Origin: Candidatus Luteimonas excrementigallinarum
GTDB lineage: Bacteria > Pseudomonadota > Gammaproteobacteria > Xanthomonadales > Xanthomonadaceae
Assembly (NCBI GenBank): GCA_019115725.1
Contig: DXCY01000135.1
Span: 1 to 12,673, forward strand
Length of the DNA: 12,673 nucleotides
Direction: 5' to 3'
In this document: piece after piece, positions 1-8,675 of the stretch
How positions within the stretch are numbered: the stretch's first letter is position 1
How the letters are laid out: every line of letters begins with the position of its first letter
Translations under genes and position numbers: made by a program
The notes under the pieces: model-generated
The model's input: the letters and a program-made list of their open reading frames with translations, nothing else
What the model was told of the DNA's origin: nothing
Database searches by the model: none

Positions 1-581
1 ATCGGGGCGCGTTGATGCCCCGCCGCAGTACCCGCGGCATGCGCCTCACCCTGGGCGCGGCGCAGCGCAAGGTTGTAGAGCGCGTAGCACAGTCCCGTGC
101 CCAGGCCGGCCAGCACGCCCCAGCGGTAACCCGCCGGCAGCGTGCTCCAGTCGCCTCCCAGCATCAGGTACAGGCCGTAGAAGGCCAGCCCGATCCCGGC
201 CATGAAGCGCGGCCCAACCCGCTCGTGGAACAGCACCATCCCCGCCAGCGCCATGAAAAACACCTGGCCGTTGGCCAGCAGGGTGGCCAGGCCCGGGCCG
301 ACCAGCAGGATGCTGCGATGCCACAGCCACAGGTCCGCTGAAAAGGCCGCTGCCGCGGCTGCCGCCCACCACCACACCTGGCGCGGCATCGGCCGCCAGG
401 CACGCTGCAGCAGGATCACCGCCAGCAGCATGAGCCCGGCGAAAAGCATGCGGTAGAAGGCGGAAATGGTGGGCGGCGTATCGGCGAAGCGCACCATCAG
501 CCCGTTACTGCCGATCAGCGCGGCGCCGGACAGCATCCACAGCAGTGCCCTACCACGCCCATCACCACCCTGCTGCTGCAT
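1..581 (-). CDS. EamA/DMT-family membrane transporter, 5' part (3' end beyond window)
   Basis: The minus-strand frame starting at the ATG at 581-579 stays open to the window edge and gives 193 residues of a larger protein. It reads as an alternation of hydrophobic helices: about 13-31, 38-58, 68-85, 95-117, 126-142 and 153-172. A helix-rich first repeat (about 12-142) is followed by the start of a second one, as expected for the ten-helix EamA (drug/metabolite transporter) fold of about 290-300 residues. Typical family features are a polar residue in helix 1 (SNGLMVRF), the segment around GPGLATLLANGQVFF and a charged cap (FHERVG) closing the fourth helix. The substrate cannot be told from sequence; members export amino acids, metabolites or drugs across the inner membrane. 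The gene lies 74 bases downstream of the diguanylate cyclase gene on the same strand. A GAG-containing stretch just before the ATG is only a weak ribosome-binding site. Confidence 0.82.
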   Translation of the reverse strand, partial: MQQQGGDGRGRALLWMLSGAALIGSNGLMVRFADTPPTISAFYRMLFAGLMLLAVILLQRAWRPMPRQVWWWAAAAAAAFSADLWLWHRSILLVGPGLATLLANGQVFFMALAGMVLFHERVGPRFMAGIGLAFYGLYLMLGGDWSTLPAGYRWGVLAGLGTGLCYALYNLALRRAQGEAHAAGTAAGHQRAP

Positions 582-655
582 CTTGCTCTACGTCCCGGCC
601 AAAGAGCCGGAAGCTTAGCAGCGCGCTGCGTCAGCTGATCGGGCGCTCGCGCGGC

Positions 656-2809
656 TCAGGCGAAGACCGCGGGCGCCACGTGCACGCAGTTGCGCCCGGC
701 ACGCTTGGCCGCATACAGCGCCTTGTCGGCACGATCGATCGTGGCCTGCGGCGTGCGTTCACCGTCGCGGCGGGTGGCCACGCCCACGCTGACGGTCAGC
801 CGCAGCGGCTTGCCTTCCCATTCAATCACCAGCCGCTCTACCGCCTCGCGCAGGCGCTCACCCACCTGGCGCGCGGCCGCGCCGCTGTGGCCGGGCAGGA
901 TGGCCACGAATTCCTCGCCCCCGTAGCGGCCGAAGATGTCCCCTTCCTGCAGCGCCGCGGCCAGCGCCCCGGCCACCGAGCGCAGGCAGTGATCGCCGGC
1001 CGCATGCCCGTAGCGGTCGTTGATGAGCTTGAACCGGTCCAGATCGACAAACAGTACCGACAGGGACAGGCCGTCGCGATCGGCTTCGGCAAAACTGCGT
1101 ACCAGCCACTGGTCCACCGAGCGGCGATTGAGGCTGCCGGTCAGCGCATCCAGTTCCGCGGACTGGCGCAGCTGGATGGCAGCAATCGCCTGGTCCACCT
1201 GCATCTGGGTGGTGCGGCAGAACTCGCTGGCCAGCGCCATTTCATCCGGGGCCAGACCCTGCCGGCCTTCCTGACGCAGCAGCAGCGCGCCCCAGGCGGG
1301 CGCCCTGAGCTTGAGTGGAATCAACGCTTCGGTCAGCACGTCCGCCCCGGCGCCGAGCGGCTGCTGCAGTGCCAGCCCGGCCCCCGCCTGCCGCCGCAGC
1401 ACCAGCAGTCGATCGCGCAGGTCGGCCACCGCGGCGTCATGGGAGCCGGCCGGCTCCACCAGCAGCAGGCTGTTGCCGTGATAGCCGTCGGCCACCACCA
1501 CCAGTTCCGACACCGGGAGCAGCGGCAGCAGGTGGGTCGCCATGATCTGGAATCCCTGCCAGGCCACTTCGCCCTGCCCCACCTGGCGCAGCTTTGATTG
1601 CAGCGCGTTCACCAGCTCGGTCCGCGCCGCTTCACGCAGCATCCTGCGCTCGCTCTCGATCCGCGCCTTGTGGTCGCGATCGCGCTGTTCGCGGTATTCG
1701 CTGATCCGGTGCAGCAGTCCGACCGCACAGGAGGTCAGCACCAGCACCAGCGCGCCCTGGCCCAGGAACCGGGTCAGCAGCGGCCCGGGCAGGTGGGCGG
1801 GACCCGGCAGGCCCAGTACCCACGCGATGGCCACCACCAGCAGCAGCCCCGAGAGCAGGAGCAGCGGCCACGCCATCGCCACCCGCCTGCGCACGGCATC
1901 CGCCAGCAGCTGCACGCTCCCCGCGCCTGCCAGCAGCGAGCAGCCAACCGCCAATACCCGCAGTGGCAGCGCCGGGAAGGCCAGCCCTGCCAGGCACAGA
2001 CCGGCCAGCACCAGCATCGCCCAGAAGGCGAACTCAATTGCCCGCACCACGCGTGCGCCCCCACCGGGCGTGCCCACGTACTGCTGGAGCAGCCGCACCC
2101 AGGTGGCGAGGAACAGGAACACCAGCGCCCACTGGCCCGGCTCCCGCCAATGGGCCAGCACGCGCAGGCCGGGCAGGCCATACAGATGGCCGTTGAGCCC
2201 GGCCAGCATCAGCGCCAGCGCACTGGCACAGGCAAACAGGGTCAGGAACGCGCGATCGCGCGCGGCGGTATAGAGCGACAGGGACAGCAGGGCCAGCATC
2301 AGCAGGCTGGCGTAGATCACCGCGCTGCCCACGGCGGCGGCCTGTTCCAGGCGCGCCACCTCGACCGTGGCCATGACCCGCGGCTGCAGGTGCGCATCCG
2401 GGGCAGAGCGTGCATGCAGCTGCAGTTCCACCGGCCCTTCCCACGCACGCGGCAGCAGGAAAACGTAGCCGCCGGGCAGTACGCCTTCAGCCCGGCGCGG
2501 GGCGAAGAAATCGCGCTCGGTGCTGCTCCAGCCGTCCGCTTCCAGCCAGACCGCGTGGCGGGGGATGCGCGGCACCCACACCGCCCAGGGCATGGCCTGC
2601 GCCTGCTGCGCAGGCAAATCGAAACGCAGCAGCAGCGGCCCGTTGCCCACTCCCGGCCCCGCTTCCATCACTTCCACGGTCACCGGCCGGATGTCGGCGC
2701 CGTCCGTGGCCACCAGCCCTCCGCCCACCAGCACCAGCAGGAGCAGCAGTCCCACCACATGCCAGGCATCGCCACGGCGCCGGCCTCCGCCCATCCGCGG
2801 CCTCAACAT
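656..2809 (-). CDS. Membrane-bound diguanylate cyclase with 7TMR-DISM-like sensor and GGEEF domain
   Basis: 717 residues. Predicted to condense two GTP into cyclic di-GMP at the cytoplasmic face of the inner membrane. Order of parts: N-terminal anchor or signal helix (about 18-36); periplasmic beta-rich domain (about 40-155) resembling the DISMED2 type; seven or so membrane helices (about 163-368); a charged, probably coiled-coil linker (about 370-410); a GAF-like region (about 415-545); and the GGDEF domain (about 553-717). The GGDEF domain starts with DALTGSLNRRS, has FVDLDRFKLINDRYGH and carries an intact active site GGEEF at 630-634 (bases 908-922). The RxxD inhibitory site that normally sits just upstream reads Q-E-G-D (621-624), so its arginine is missing. 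The ATG at 2809 is preceded by a strong purine-rich Shine-Dalgarno sequence (AAGGAAGG). The ligand is unknown; carbohydrate or other small-ligand sensing is only inferred from the 7TMR-DISM class. No EAL domain is present. Confidence 0.9.
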   Translation of the reverse strand: MLRPRMGGGRRRGDAWHVVGLLLLLVLVGGGLVATDGADIRPVTVEVMEAGPGVGNGPLLLRFDLPAQQAQAMPWAVWVPRIPRHAVWLEADGWSSTERDFFAPRRAEGVLPGGYVFLLPRAWEGPVELQLHARSAPDAHLQPRVMATVEVARLEQAAAVGSAVIYASLLMLALLSLSLYTAARDRAFLTLFACASALALMLAGLNGHLYGLPGLRVLAHWREPGQWALVFLFLATWVRLLQQYVGTPGGGARVVRAIEFAFWAMLVLAGLCLAGLAFPALPLRVLAVGCSLLAGAGSVQLLADAVRRRVAMAWPLLLLSGLLLVVAIAWVLGLPGPAHLPGPLLTRFLGQGALVLVLTSCAVGLLHRISEYREQRDRDHKARIESERRMLREAARTELVNALQSKLRQVGQGEVAWQGFQIMATHLLPLLPVSELVVVADGYHGNSLLLVEPAGSHDAAVADLRDRLLVLRRQAGAGLALQQPLGAGADVLTEALIPLKLRAPAWGALLLRQEGRQGLAPDEMALASEFCRTTQMQVDQAIAAIQLRQSAELDALTGSLNRRSVDQWLVRSFAEADRDGLSLSVLFVDLDRFKLINDRYGHAAGDHCLRSVAGALAAALQEGDIFGRYGGEEFVAILPGHSGAAARQVGERLREAVERLVIEWEGKPLRLTVSVGVATRRDGERTPQATIDRADKALYAAKRAGRNCVHVAPAVFA

Positions 2810-3054
2810 CGCGCCCTTCCTTCCTTGAATACCCGCTGCAGCACCTGATCCCCCCGACCGGTCCGACTGCGTCTGTTACCGCGTGCAAGGCAGAGGATAT
2901 GCCATCAAAGCGTTAACCACATCACGCTTGCCGGGCCGCCGCCGGCACAGTGCTCCGTAGGGATGGCGCCGGAGTGCCGCGCTGCCGGGCCCGCTTTTCC
3001 GCATTCCAGCGCCCCCAGGGCCTACACTAGGCACCCGTTTTACTATTGCCCCGC
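2810..3054. promoter_or_regulatory. Divergent intergenic region between the diguanylate cyclase gene and glnS
   Basis: This 245-base gap must contain promoters for both flanking genes. On the plus side TACACT at 3023-3028 is a possible -10 box for glnS, which would give a leader of only about 20 bases. TACTAT at 3041-3046 is a second candidate that would make the mRNA nearly leaderless. Neither has a convincing -35 box at 16-18 bases, so both are tentative. The middle holds an imperfect inverted repeat (2943-2978). The cyclase side carries a clear Shine-Dalgarno sequence but no promoter I can assign. I see no riboswitch or T-box-like structure. Confidence 0.35.
2943..2978. repeat. Imperfect inverted repeat in divergent promoter region
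   Basis: CTCCG at 2953-2957 pairs with CGGAG at 2970-2974. The stem continues with GGCA at 2943-2946 pairing TGCC at 2975-2978, leaving a 6-base bulge on the left arm. The loop starts with GTAG and ends in the palindrome GGCGCC. GTAG is the head tetranucleotide of the GTAG-type REP elements known from Stenotrophomonas, but the rest does not clearly fit that family. It could be an operator, a degenerate REP or chance in GC-rich DNA. Confidence 0.3.
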
Positions 3055-4842
<1,788 letters not shown>

Positions 4843-4855
4843 GACGGAGAGACAC

Positions 4856-5233
4856 ATGCGCCATCGCCTGTTCCTGCTGCTGTCCACCACCCTGCTGGCG
4901 CTGATGCTTGGCGCCTGCGCGGCACCCGCCACCGGCGATGGCGCTCCGCAGGAGGCAGCTTCCGCGCCCACGGCGGGCAGCCTGCCCCGGCTGGATGACA
5001 GCTGCCGGGTCGACAGCGACTGCGAGGTCAAGAACGTCGGCAACTGCTGCGGTTATTTCCCGGCCTGCGTGAACACCGCGGCTGAACCGGATCCGGAAGC
5101 GGTGATGGCCGAGTGTGCCGACAGCGGCATGGCATCGGTGTGCGGCTTCCGCGAGATCCAGGCCTGCAGCTGCGTCAGCAACCGCTGCGAGGCGGTCTCC
5201 CCTTCCATCGTGCCGCTGGAGCAGCAAGGATGA
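4856..5233 (+). CDS. Small cysteine-rich lipoprotein, function unknown
   Basis: 125 residues. An n-region with Arg/His and a hydrophobic stretch lead to a lipobox LGAC with Cys21 as the predicted lipidated residue. The residues after it are Ala-Ala, with no Asp at +2, so outer-membrane sorting by Lol is expected. A low-complexity Ala/Pro/Ser linker (22-48) precedes a compact domain with ten cysteines at 50, 56, 64, 65, 71, 87, 96, 104, 106 and 111, enough for five disulfides in the periplasm. The block CRVDSDC...GNCCGYFPAC looks like a small disulfide-rich fold. I know of no characterised function. A Shine-Dalgarno GGAG (4846-4849) sits 6 bases before the ATG. The stop overlaps the start of the deaminase gene (ATGA), so the two are probably translationally coupled and cotranscribed with glnS. 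Confidence 0.85.
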   Translation: MRHRLFLLLSTTLLALMLGACAAPATGDGAPQEAASAPTAGSLPRLDDSCRVDSDCEVKNVGNCCGYFPACVNTAAEPDPEAVMAECADSGMASVCGFREIQACSCVSNRCEAVSPSIVPLEQQG

Positions 5234-5820
5234 CGTCCACCGCCCCCCTGCCCGCGCAGGTCGAACTCACCCTGCCCGACTGGATCAGCGAGGCCGTGGC
5301 CGGAGTCGGTGCGGTTGCGGGCGATGAAGCCAAGGTGGCGCTGGCCATCGCGCTGTCCCGCCGCAACGTGGACGCCGGTACCGGCGGGCCGTTCGGCGCG
5401 GTGGTGTTCGGCCCGGACGACCGGGTGGTGGCCGCCGCGGTCAACCGGGTCATGCCCCAGGGATGCTCCGTGGCCCACGCCGAAATGATGGCCTACATGC
5501 TGGCCCAGCGACACCTCGGGCGTCCACGCCTGAACCGCGATGCCAACGACCAGCCGGTGGGCCCCTATGTGCTGGCCACCTCGGCCCAGCCCTGCTGCCA
5601 GTGTTATGGCGCCACGGTCTGGGCCGGCATCGACCGGCTGCTGATCGGCGCACGCTCCAGCGATGTCGAAGAGCTGACCGAGTTCGACGAAGGCCCCCTG
5701 CCCACCGACTGGGTGGGCGAGCTGGAACGCCGCGACATCGTCGTGGTCCGCGACCTGCTGCGCCAGGACGCCCGCACCGTGCTGGCCGCCTATGGCAGCG
5801 GCGACGGCGCGCGCTACTGA
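5230..5820 (+). CDS. Nucleoside deaminase (cytidine/deoxycytidylate deaminase fold)
   Basis: 196 residues. Zinc-dependent hydrolytic deaminase of the COG0590-like group, whose members act on guanine, cytosine, related bases or tRNA adenosine. Zinc-site motifs are present: HAE at 83-85 (His ligand plus catalytic Glu) and PCCQC at 121-125, matching PCxxC with two Cys ligands. The substrate-side loop GGPFGAVVF (52-60) is also typical. The protein is longer than TadA (about 165) and lacks strong TadA-specific features, so a free base or nucleoside is more likely than tRNA. The exact substrate is unresolved. The ATG at 5230 is favoured over farther upstream in-frame starts because it has GGAG at 5218-5221 and overlaps the lipoprotein stop by 4 bases. 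rlmM follows after 19 bases. The clean overlap suggests coexpression but does not reveal a shared pathway. Confidence 0.88.
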   Translation: MTSTAPLPAQVELTLPDWISEAVAGVGAVAGDEAKVALAIALSRRNVDAGTGGPFGAVVFGPDDRVVAAAVNRVMPQGCSVAHAEMMAYMLAQRHLGRPRLNRDANDQPVGPYVLATSAQPCCQCYGATVWAGIDRLLIGARSSDVEELTEFDEGPLPTDWVGELERRDIVVVRDLLRQDARTVLAAYGSGDGARY

Positions 5821-5839
5821 ATCGCCGGGGCTACCCATC

Positions 5840-6889
5840 ATGTCCGCAACATTGCTGTGTTATTGCCGCGCCGGCTTCGAGCCCGAACTGGCGGCGGAAC
5901 TTGGTGAGCGCGCGGCGCTGGCCGGCTATCCCGGCTATGCCCGCGCCACCCGTGGCGACGGCTACGTCCTCTTCCACGCCGCTGAGGAGAGCTCCGGCCT
6001 GTCCGCCGCCCTGCCCTGGCAACGGCTGGTGTTCGCCCGCCAGAAGCTGGAGCTGATCGCCGAACTGGCGCAGATCGACGCACGCGACCGGATCACGCCG
6101 GTCCTGCAGGCGCTGGAAGGCCTGGGCCGCTACGGCGACCTGTGGGTGGAACACCCCGATTCCGATGACGGCCGGCCGCTGTCAGCGCTGGCCCGCAGCT
6201 TTGGCAACGCCCTGCGCCCGGCGCTGCGCAAGCGCGGCTTCCTCTCCGAACGCGACGAGCCGCGCCTGCCGCGGCTGCACGTATTCCTGGTGGCCGGCGA
6301 TCATCTGCTGCTGGCCCGCGCGGACCGCACCGACAGTGCGCCCTGGCCCCTGGGGATCCCGCGCCTGCGCGTACACGCCGATGCGCCGTCACGCTCGGCG
6401 CTGAAGCTGGAGGAGGCGCTGGTTTCGCTGCTGGATGAGCGCGAGCGGGACAAGTGGATCCAGCCCGGCATGCGCGCCGCCGACCTGGGCGCGGCGCCCG
6501 GCGGATGGACCTGGGTGCTGACCCGCCGCCACCTGCACGTCACCGCCATCGACAACGGCCCGATGCAGCCGGCCCTGCTGGATACCGGCCTGGTCCGGCA
6601 CCTGCGCGAAGATGGCTTCCACTGGGCGCCGGACCGCACGCTGGACTGGCTGGTCTGCGACATGGTGGACCAGCCGCGCAAAGTCGCCGGGCGGATGGGC
6701 GACTGGTTCCGTAACGAGTGGTGCCGCCACGCCGTGTTCAACCTCAAGCTGCCGATGAAAAAGCGCTGGCAGGAAGTGCAGCTGTGCCTGGACCTGTTCA
6801 GGGAAGCCGCCGGCCGCCCCGTGCACATCCGCGCGCGGCAGCTGTATCACGATCGCGAAGAGATCACCGTTTTCGCCACTGCGCGCTGA
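5840..6889 (+). CDS. rlmM: 23S rRNA 2'-O-ribose C2498 methyltransferase
   Basis: 349 residues, close to the family length (366 in E. coli). Uses S-adenosylmethionine to methylate the ribose of C2498 in 23S rRNA before 50S assembly. An N-terminal THUMP-containing RNA-binding part (about 1-175) is followed by a Rossmann-like methyltransferase domain. The SAM motif DLGAAPGGW is at 215-223. The expected K-D-K-E catalytic set is visible as Lys189 (SALKLEEA), Asp274 (VCDMV), Lys303 (NLKLPMK) and a Glu of YHDREEITV near 340. The start ATG at 5840 fits the conserved N-terminus (MSATLLCYCRAGFE); an in-frame start at 5792 would lie inside the deaminase gene. The ribosome-binding site is weak. It is the last gene of the glnS run, followed by a possible terminator hairpin. 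Confidence 0.95.
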   Translation: MSATLLCYCRAGFEPELAAELGERAALAGYPGYARATRGDGYVLFHAAEESSGLSAALPWQRLVFARQKLELIAELAQIDARDRITPVLQALEGLGRYGDLWVEHPDSDDGRPLSALARSFGNALRPALRKRGFLSERDEPRLPRLHVFLVAGDHLLLARADRTDSAPWPLGIPRLRVHADAPSRSALKLEEALVSLLDERERDKWIQPGMRAADLGAAPGGWTWVLTRRHLHVTAIDNGPMQPALLDTGLVRHLREDGFHWAPDRTLDWLVCDMVDQPRKVAGRMGDWFRNEWCRHAVFNLKLPMKKRWQEVQLCLDLFREAAGRPVHIRARQLYHDREEITVFATAR

Positions 6890-6894
6890 ATGGG

Positions 6895-6911
6895 AACGCC
6901 GGCCTGGCGTT
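6895..6911 (+). terminator. Possible rho-independent terminator after rlmM
   Basis: AACGCC (6895-6900) and GGCGTT (6906-6911) form a perfect 6-base stem with a 5-base loop, starting 6 bases after the rlmM stop. The downstream T-tract is weak (GATTTC), so this may be a poor terminator or only an mRNA 3'-end stabiliser. It separates the glnS-rlmM run from the EF-hand gene. Confidence 0.4.
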
Positions 6912-7016
6912 GATTTCAACCGGATTTCATCCCCTGTTCTCCAGCATGGACGCACCGGCGCCCGAGCGGCTCCACGCCGTGCCGACGGCCCCGGCCACCC
7001 ATACCGGAGATTTCCG

Positions 7017-7484
7017 ATGAAGCCCTGCCACGATATCCGCCGCCTCCGGATCGCGATCCTGGCGGCATTGGCCCTGCCATTGGCCGCGCTGGCCCAGCCG
7101 GCAGTGGCGGAACCGCCCGTGGATCCGGTCACCCCGGTGGATACGACGCCGCCCGACATGGTGCCGCCCACCGATCCGGTGGAGGCCGCCCCGCCGTGGG
7201 ACGAAACACAGCCGCCTCCAGCCACGCCCCCCGCACAGTCGGACACCACCAGCCGCATGCTCCAGGACGAGCACGGCCGCGATGTGACCCTGCATGAGCA
7301 TCCGCCGAGTTCGGTGGTGGGTGATTACAGCGTCGACTTCGACACCCTGGATACCGATGGCGATGGGCACGTCAGCCGCAGCGAAGCCCAGGCCAACGCC
7401 ACGCTGCACGCCGAATTCGACGGCGTGGACCGGGACGCGGACGGGCGTCTGAGCCGGGACGAGCTGGACGGCTGGCGGCGCTGA
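7017..7484 (+). CDS. Secreted EF-hand calcium-binding protein with proline-rich linker
   Basis: 155 residues. A Sec signal peptide is visible: basic Arg8-Arg11, hydrophobic 12-25, likely cleavage after ALA at about residue 26. A proline/threonine/aspartate-rich disordered stretch (about 27-75) follows. Two EF-hand loops lie near the C-terminus: DTDGDGHVSRSE at 112-123 and DRDADGRLSRDE at 138-149. Both have Asp at 1, 3 and 5, Ser at 9 and Glu at 12, so both should bind calcium. Each is preceded by an FDxL/FDxV helix. The protein is probably periplasmic or exported; its partner is unknown. GGAG at 7006-7009, 7 bases before the ATG, supports the start. It stands alone between a possible terminator and a convergent monooxygenase gene. 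Confidence 0.88.
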   Translation: MKPCHDIRRLRIAILAALALPLAALAQPAVAEPPVDPVTPVDTTPPDMVPPTDPVEAAPPWDETQPPPATPPAQSDTTSRMLQDEHGRDVTLHEHPPSSVVGDYSVDFDTLDTDGDGHVSRSEAQANATLHAEFDGVDRDADGRLSRDELDGWRR

Positions 7485-7508
7485 ACCGCGCCGACGGAAC
7501 GCGGCTCA
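7482..7508. terminator. Possible bidirectional terminator hairpin between convergent genes
   Basis: TGA-a-CCGCG (7482-7490) and CGCGG-c-TCA (7500-7508) form an imperfect stem with a 9-base loop and one A/C mismatch. The base of the stem is made of the two stop codons themselves: TGA of the EF-hand gene and the complement of TGA of the monooxygenase gene. Neither side has a U-tract, so intrinsic termination would be weak. Confidence 0.35.
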
Positions 7509-8675
7509 GAGGCCCGCGGCGCGGCGCCAGAGCCCATGCGCCACCGGCCCCATCCTGGCGGCTGCGCTGAACAGCTGCCCACGCATCAGCGTGGGCAGCA
7601 GGGCATCGTTGGAAAACACCCGATCGATGCCGTCGAACGAACACGCGGCCACGGCGTTCTCACTCTTGCGCCGCCGCGCCCAGCGCCGCAGCCGATGCGG
7701 GGAATCCCAGTGTTCTCCCGCCTGTTGCACCAGGGCAAGCAGGCCGGATACATCGCGCAGGCCCATGTTCACGCCCTGGCCCGCCAGCGGATGGACCACG
7801 TGCGCGGCATCGCCCAGCAGCAGCAGGCGCCCCTGCTGCGCCGCATCGGCCAGGCGCAGGCGCAGCGGGAAGGCTGCCCTCGGCGAGCGCGGCTGCACCC
7901 GGCCCAGGCGCCCGGCAAAGGCGCGGGTGAGTTCTTCCCCGAAACGCCCGTCATCCAGTTCCAGCACCCGCACCGCCTCCGTCTCCGGCAGCGACCAGAC
8001 GATCGAACAGCTGCCGTCCATACACGGCAGGAAGGCCAGCGGCCCGCCGGGCAGGAAGCGCTGCCAGGCGGTGTCCTCGTGCGCCAGCCCGGTGTCCACG
8101 TAGCCGACCACGCCGCGCTGCGCGTAATCGCGGCCGCGGGTACCGATTCCGGCCATGCGCCGCAGGCTCGATTCCGCTCCGTCCGCGGCAATCACCACCC
8201 GCGTCGCCAGCTGCCGGCCATCGTCCAGCTCCAGCCGCGCGCCATCCTTGTCCTGTTCGAACGCCAGCACCCGGGCCGGACAGTGCAGCTCAACGCCGGC
8301 CGCTGCCACCGCTGCGCGGAGCTGGTTCACCAGCAGTCCGTTCTCCACGATCCAGCCCAGCGATTCACGTCCGAAGGCATCGCCATCGAACACCAGCTCC
8401 TCGCCGCCACCCGCATCCCAGACCCGCATCCGCCGGTAGGGATGGGCCCGGGCCGCACGGATCGCCTGCCAGGCCCCGATCGAATCAAGCAGTGCCACGT
8501 TGTCCGCGGCCAGCGCGAACACCCGCAGGTCGGGCTGCTCCGGGCTCCATGGCCGGGCCGGCGCGGCTTCCACCAGTTCCACCCGGAGCCCTTCCCGGGC
8601 CAGGGCCAGCGCGCAGGCCGCGCCCACCACGCCGCCGCCCACCACCACCGCATCGCTGCGCGTCCTCCGGCTCAT
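7506..8675 (-). CDS. FAD-dependent UbiH/UbiF/COQ6-family ubiquinone-biosynthesis hydroxylase
   Basis: 389 residues. Flavoprotein monooxygenase that hydroxylates the aromatic ring of a ubiquinone precursor at the inner membrane, using O2 and NAD(P)H. Motifs: FAD-binding GGGVVG (13-18) with the downstream acidic Glu34, the DG motif AADGAESS (163-170), and the second FAD signature GDAAHVVHPLAGQGVN (288-303). The GDAAH...PLAGQGVN form resembles UbiF/UbiI (C6 or C5 hydroxylases) more than UbiH, but the ring position cannot be fixed from sequence. The ATG at 8675 is chosen because AGGAGG lies 8 bases before it and it overlaps the upstream ubiH stop (ATGA); a GTG at 8693 would be six codons longer and would swallow that ribosome-binding site. 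It is the second gene of a two-gene operon. Confidence 0.9.
   Translation of the reverse strand: MSRRTRSDAVVVGGGVVGAACALALAREGLRVELVEAAPARPWSPEQPDLRVFALAADNVALLDSIGAWQAIRAARAHPYRRMRVWDAGGGEELVFDGDAFGRESLGWIVENGLLVNQLRAAVAAAGVELHCPARVLAFEQDKDGARLELDDGRQLATRVVIAADGAESSLRRMAGIGTRGRDYAQRGVVGYVDTGLAHEDTAWQRFLPGGPLAFLPCMDGSCSIVWSLPETEAVRVLELDDGRFGEELTRAFAGRLGRVQPRSPRAAFPLRLRLADAAQQGRLLLLGDAAHVVHPLAGQGVNMGLRDVSGLLALVQQAGEHWDSPHRLRRWARRRKSENAVAACSFDGIDRVFSNDALLPTLMRGQLFSAAARMGPVAHGLWRRAAGL

Noticed and set aside
595..610. Hairpin CCGGC/GCCGG between the cyclase gene and the transporter gene as a terminator
   Set aside because: The stem is only 5 bases with a 6-base loop and no T-tract in the direction of transcription. 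It is equally likely by chance in this GC-rich sequence, and the two genes could be cotranscribed.
545..2848. Two long plus-strand open frames covering the diguanylate cyclase gene
   Set aside because: Their products are Gln/Arg/Pro/His-rich low-complexity sequences without family motifs, whereas the minus strand encodes an intact GGEEF protein.
6946..7020. A 24-codon frame (ATG at 6946) ending in an ATGA overlap with the EF-hand gene, a possible leader peptide
   Set aside because: No Shine-Dalgarno sequence, no conserved-looking features and no attenuator-like codon run. The overlap alone is weak evidence, and the EF-hand gene has its own good GGAG.
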